Shown here in pieces: positions 6,258-7,712 of a stretch of DNA of 7,712 nt (the first letter of the stretch is position 1; each line of letters starts with the position of its first letter). Source of the stretch: Anaerolineales bacterium (lineage in GTDB: Bacteria; Chloroflexota; Anaerolineae; Anaerolineales; UBA6663). The position numbers were made by a program, and so were the translations under genes. The DNA lies in contig JAGOBN010000173.1 in assembly GCA_017999235.1 (NCBI GenBank), positions 1 through 7,712 on the forward strand, in the 5' to 3' direction. Under the pieces are notes generated by a model. That model was not told where the DNA came from. It saw only the letters and a list, made by a program, of their open reading frames with translations, and searched no databases.

Positions 6258-6286
6258 ATTATAAAAGGGGCGCCGGCTGGTGTCAA
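6258..6286 (-). promoter_or_regulatory. Perfect-consensus sigma70 promoter for rpmF-fabD
   Basis: On the minus strand, TTGACA (6286-6281), a 17-base spacer and TATAAT (6263-6258) match the housekeeping consensus at all 12 positions with ideal spacing. The predicted start is A6251, seven bases downstream, about 58 bases before the rpmF ATG. Such a strong promoter suits a ribosomal protein gene. Confidence 0.9.
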
Positions 6287-6311
6287 GCCGACTCGCTTTT
6301 GAGGTCGGCTT
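6285..6311. repeat. Inverted repeat between divergent rpmF and minC promoters
   Basis: AAGCCGAC (6285-6292) and GTCGGCTT (6304-6311) are perfect 8-base inverted arms separated by 11 bases, centred at 6298. The left arm touches the rpmF -35 box. The right arm abuts the minC extended -10 box, and the region where the minC -35 would lie is inside the repeat. The arm centres are 19 bp apart, roughly two helical turns, as for dimeric regulator sites. No coding or terminator role explains it. Confidence 0.55.
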
Positions 6312-6320
6312 TGCTATAAT
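6312..6320 (+). promoter_or_regulatory. Extended -10 promoter for minCD
   Basis: TGCTATAAT at 6312-6320 is a perfect extended -10 element (TG, one base, TATAAT). No good -35 hexamer lies 16-18 bases upstream (the 17-base position is CTCGCT), so activity would rest on the extended -10 or on an activator bound at the adjacent inverted repeat. The predicted start near 6327-6329 leaves a leader of about 20 bases before the minC ATG at 6346. Confidence 0.75.
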
Positions 6321-6345
6321 CGCGGCTCATCGGCGGTTGGGGTTT

Positions 6346-7035
6346 ATGTCAGACGGCATCGCAATTAAGGGCATTCGAGACGGTTTATTGATCTCAGTCA
6401 CCGACGCCGGCGAGTGGCGCGACACCGCGCAGGTGTTGATGGCGCGCATCGAGGCGTCGGCCGATTTTTTCAAAGGGGCGCGGCTGGCGTTGGAAGTGGG
6501 GCCGCGCGCCATCTCGGCGGCCGATCTCGGCCGGCTGCGCGACACCCTCTCGGATCATGGCGTCAGCCTGACCACGGTGTTATCCGAGTCGCCGCTGACG
6601 ACCAAATCGGCCCAGGCCCTGGGCCTCAAAGTGGCGCTGGTGGCGCCGGCGCCGGCCGCGCTGCAGGCGCAGACCGAAGCCGAGGTGGACCCGGAGGAGG
6701 CGCGGGAGGCGGCCGTGCTGGTGCGGCGCACCGTGCGCTCCGGCCGCAGCGTCCGGCATGCCGGGCATGTGGTGGTGCTGGGGGATGTTAACCCGGGGGC
6801 CGAGATCGTGGCCGACGGCGACATCATCGTCTGGGGGCGGCTGCGCGGGGTGGCCCACGCCGGGGCGGCCGGCGACGCAGAGGCCGTGGTCTGCGCGCTG
6901 GATCTGGCGCCCACCCAGCTGCGGATTGCGCGCTTTATCACCACCTCGCCGGCCCGCAAAGGCACGCCGCAGCCGGAATTGGCGCGAGTTAAAGAAGGTC
7001 ACATCGTGGCGGAACGCTGGAGCCCGAAAAGGTAA
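6346..7035 (+). CDS. minC: Septum site-determining protein MinC
   Basis: The 229-residue product is the division inhibitor that, recruited by MinD to the membrane, blocks FtsZ assembly away from midcell. Residues 1-100 fit the divergent N-terminal FtsZ-inhibiting domain. An Ala/Glu-rich linker spans about 101-120. The C-terminal beta-helix domain is unmistakable: VRSGR (130-134), VVVLGDVNPGAEIVADGDI (142-160), then IVWGRLRGVAHAGAAGD (161-177). The MinD-binding RSGQ motif of E. coli MinC appears here as RSGR, with R134 in place of Gln. The start at ATG 6346 is preceded only by a weak GGTTGGGG site; an earlier ATG at 6280 lies inside the divergent promoter region. minD follows after 5 bases, with its ribosome-binding site overlapping the end of minC. 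Confidence 0.95.
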   Translation: MSDGIAIKGIRDGLLISVTDAGEWRDTAQVLMARIEASADFFKGARLALEVGPRAISAADLGRLRDTLSDHGVSLTTVLSESPLTTKSAQALGLKVALVAPAPAALQAQTEAEVDPEEAREAAVLVRRTVRSGRSVRHAGHVVVLGDVNPGAEIVADGDIIVWGRLRGVAHAGAAGDAEAVVCALDLAPTQLRIARFITTSPARKGTPQPELARVKEGHIVAERWSPKR

Positions 7036-7040
7036 AACGT

Positions 7041-7712
7041 ATGCCCGGTAAAGTTGTCACCGTCACTTCAGGCAAGGGCGGCGTCGGAAAAACGACCACC
7101 ACCGCCAATCTCGCGGTCGCCTTGGCGGCCCGCGGCGAAAAGGTGGTCTGCATCGACGCCGATATCGGCCTGCGGAATCTGGATGTGGTGATGGGTCTGG
7201 AGAACCGGATCGTCTACGATCTGGTGGATATCGTCGAGGGACGCGCGCGGGTGCGCCAGGCGATGATCAAGGACAAGCGCCTGCCGGAGCTGTACCTGAT
7301 CCCGGCCGCGCAGACCCGCGATAAGGCCGCCGTCAGCCCGTCCGATATGATCAAGCTGTGCGCGGAACTGCGCAACGAAGTCGATTGGATCCTGGTGGAT
7401 TCGCCGGCCGGCATTGAGCGCGGCTTTCGCAACGCCGTGGCGCCGGCCGACCAGGTGCTGATCGTCACCAATCCGGAGGTCTCGGCCGTGCGCGACGCCG
7501 ACCGGATTGTGGGCTTGCTGGAGGCGGAGGAGAAGGGGCCGGGCTACTTGATCCTCAACCGCGTCAAACCGGAGATGGTGAAGCGCGGGGATATGCTCAG
7601 CACTGAAGACGTGCTGGACATCCTGGCCATCCCGTTAATCGGCGTGGTGCCGGAGGATGAGGGCATCCTGGTGTCGTCCAACCGCGGCGCGCCGGCGGCG
7701 ATGGAAGACAAG
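7041..7712 (+). CDS. minD: Septum site-determining protein MinD, C-terminus beyond window
   Basis: The frame is open for 224 codons to the window edge without a stop. MinD is usually about 265-270 residues, so roughly 40-50 residues are missing, including the C-terminal amphipathic membrane helix. The deviant Walker A is SGKGGVGKTT at 10-19 with signature lysine K12 and K17. DADIGLRNLD is at 39-48, DSPAGIE (switch II) at 120-126, and TNPEVSAVRDADR marks the nucleotide-base-binding region. MinD is an ATP-dependent membrane switch that recruits MinC. The ATG at 7041 has AAAAGG (7027-7032) 8 bases upstream, overlapping the last minC codons, which implies coupled translation. A minE or another partner may follow outside the window. 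Confidence 0.96.
   Translation, partial: MPGKVVTVTSGKGGVGKTTTTANLAVALAARGEKVVCIDADIGLRNLDVVMGLENRIVYDLVDIVEGRARVRQAMIKDKRLPELYLIPAAQTRDKAAVSPSDMIKLCAELRNEVDWILVDSPAGIERGFRNAVAPADQVLIVTNPEVSAVRDADRIVGLLEAEEKGPGYLILNRVKPEMVKRGDMLSTEDVLDILAIPLIGVVPEDEGILVSSNRGAPAAMEDK

Noticed and set aside
6194..6286. Extended L32 reading frame from 6286
   Set aside because: The extra 31 residues are not L32-like, and the start lies in the -35 box of the rpmF promoter.
1..7712. Very frequent GCCGGC/GGCCGG hexamers
   Set aside because: They fall mostly in coding frames at Ala-Gly and Pro-Ala codons and fit GC-rich codon use. A Markov-model count would be needed to claim enrichment.

Overview
The window comes from a high-GC bacterium (about two-thirds G+C by eye). 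It has compact operons and many in-frame GCCGGC-type stretches. The gene set (MinC/MinD, a single FabD next to ribosomal protein L32, a MoxR/DUF58/transglutaminase cluster) and the protein style suggest a Chloroflexota bacterium, perhaps Anaerolineae. This assignment is inferred from gene content, not from a marker gene. No mobile element, CRISPR array, tRNA or rRNA was seen.

Layout: (1) 1-250, minus strand: the N-terminal part of a PIG-L/LmbE zinc deacetylase, running off the left edge. (2) 251-399: a divergent control region with a recognisable minus-strand promoter, three copies of a CGGCACG heptamer around it, and an extended -10 box so close to the plus-strand start that the moxR mRNA may be leaderless. 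(3) 400-4994, plus strand: a four-gene operon of MoxR AAA+ ATPase, an undescribed 60-residue two-helix membrane protein, a DUF58 membrane protein, and a large membrane transglutaminase-like protein (TgpA type). (4) 4991-6193, minus strand: rpmF (L32) followed by fabD. fabD meets the transglutaminase gene tail to tail with interlocked stop codons, and a strong intrinsic terminator lies between rpmF and fabD. (5) 6194-6345: a second divergent control region with a perfect-consensus promoter for rpmF, an extended -10 TATAAT promoter for minC, an inverted repeat centred between them, and a hairpin at the predicted 5' end of the rpmF mRNA. (6) 6346-7712, plus strand: minC and the first 224 codons of minD, running off the right edge.

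How the genes fit together: the MoxR/DUF58/transglutaminase set is a widespread but poorly understood cell-envelope module. The ATPase is thought to remodel or activate partners, DUF58 is a likely client or adaptor at the membrane, and the transglutaminase core faces outside. The small membrane protein inside this operon is the best candidate here for an undescribed component. The rpmF-fabD and minCD units tie translation, fatty-acid synthesis and division-site placement to one shared 152-bp control region. Both intergenic regions carry symmetric sequences that look like operators or 5' RNA hairpins and are not explained by the genes themselves.
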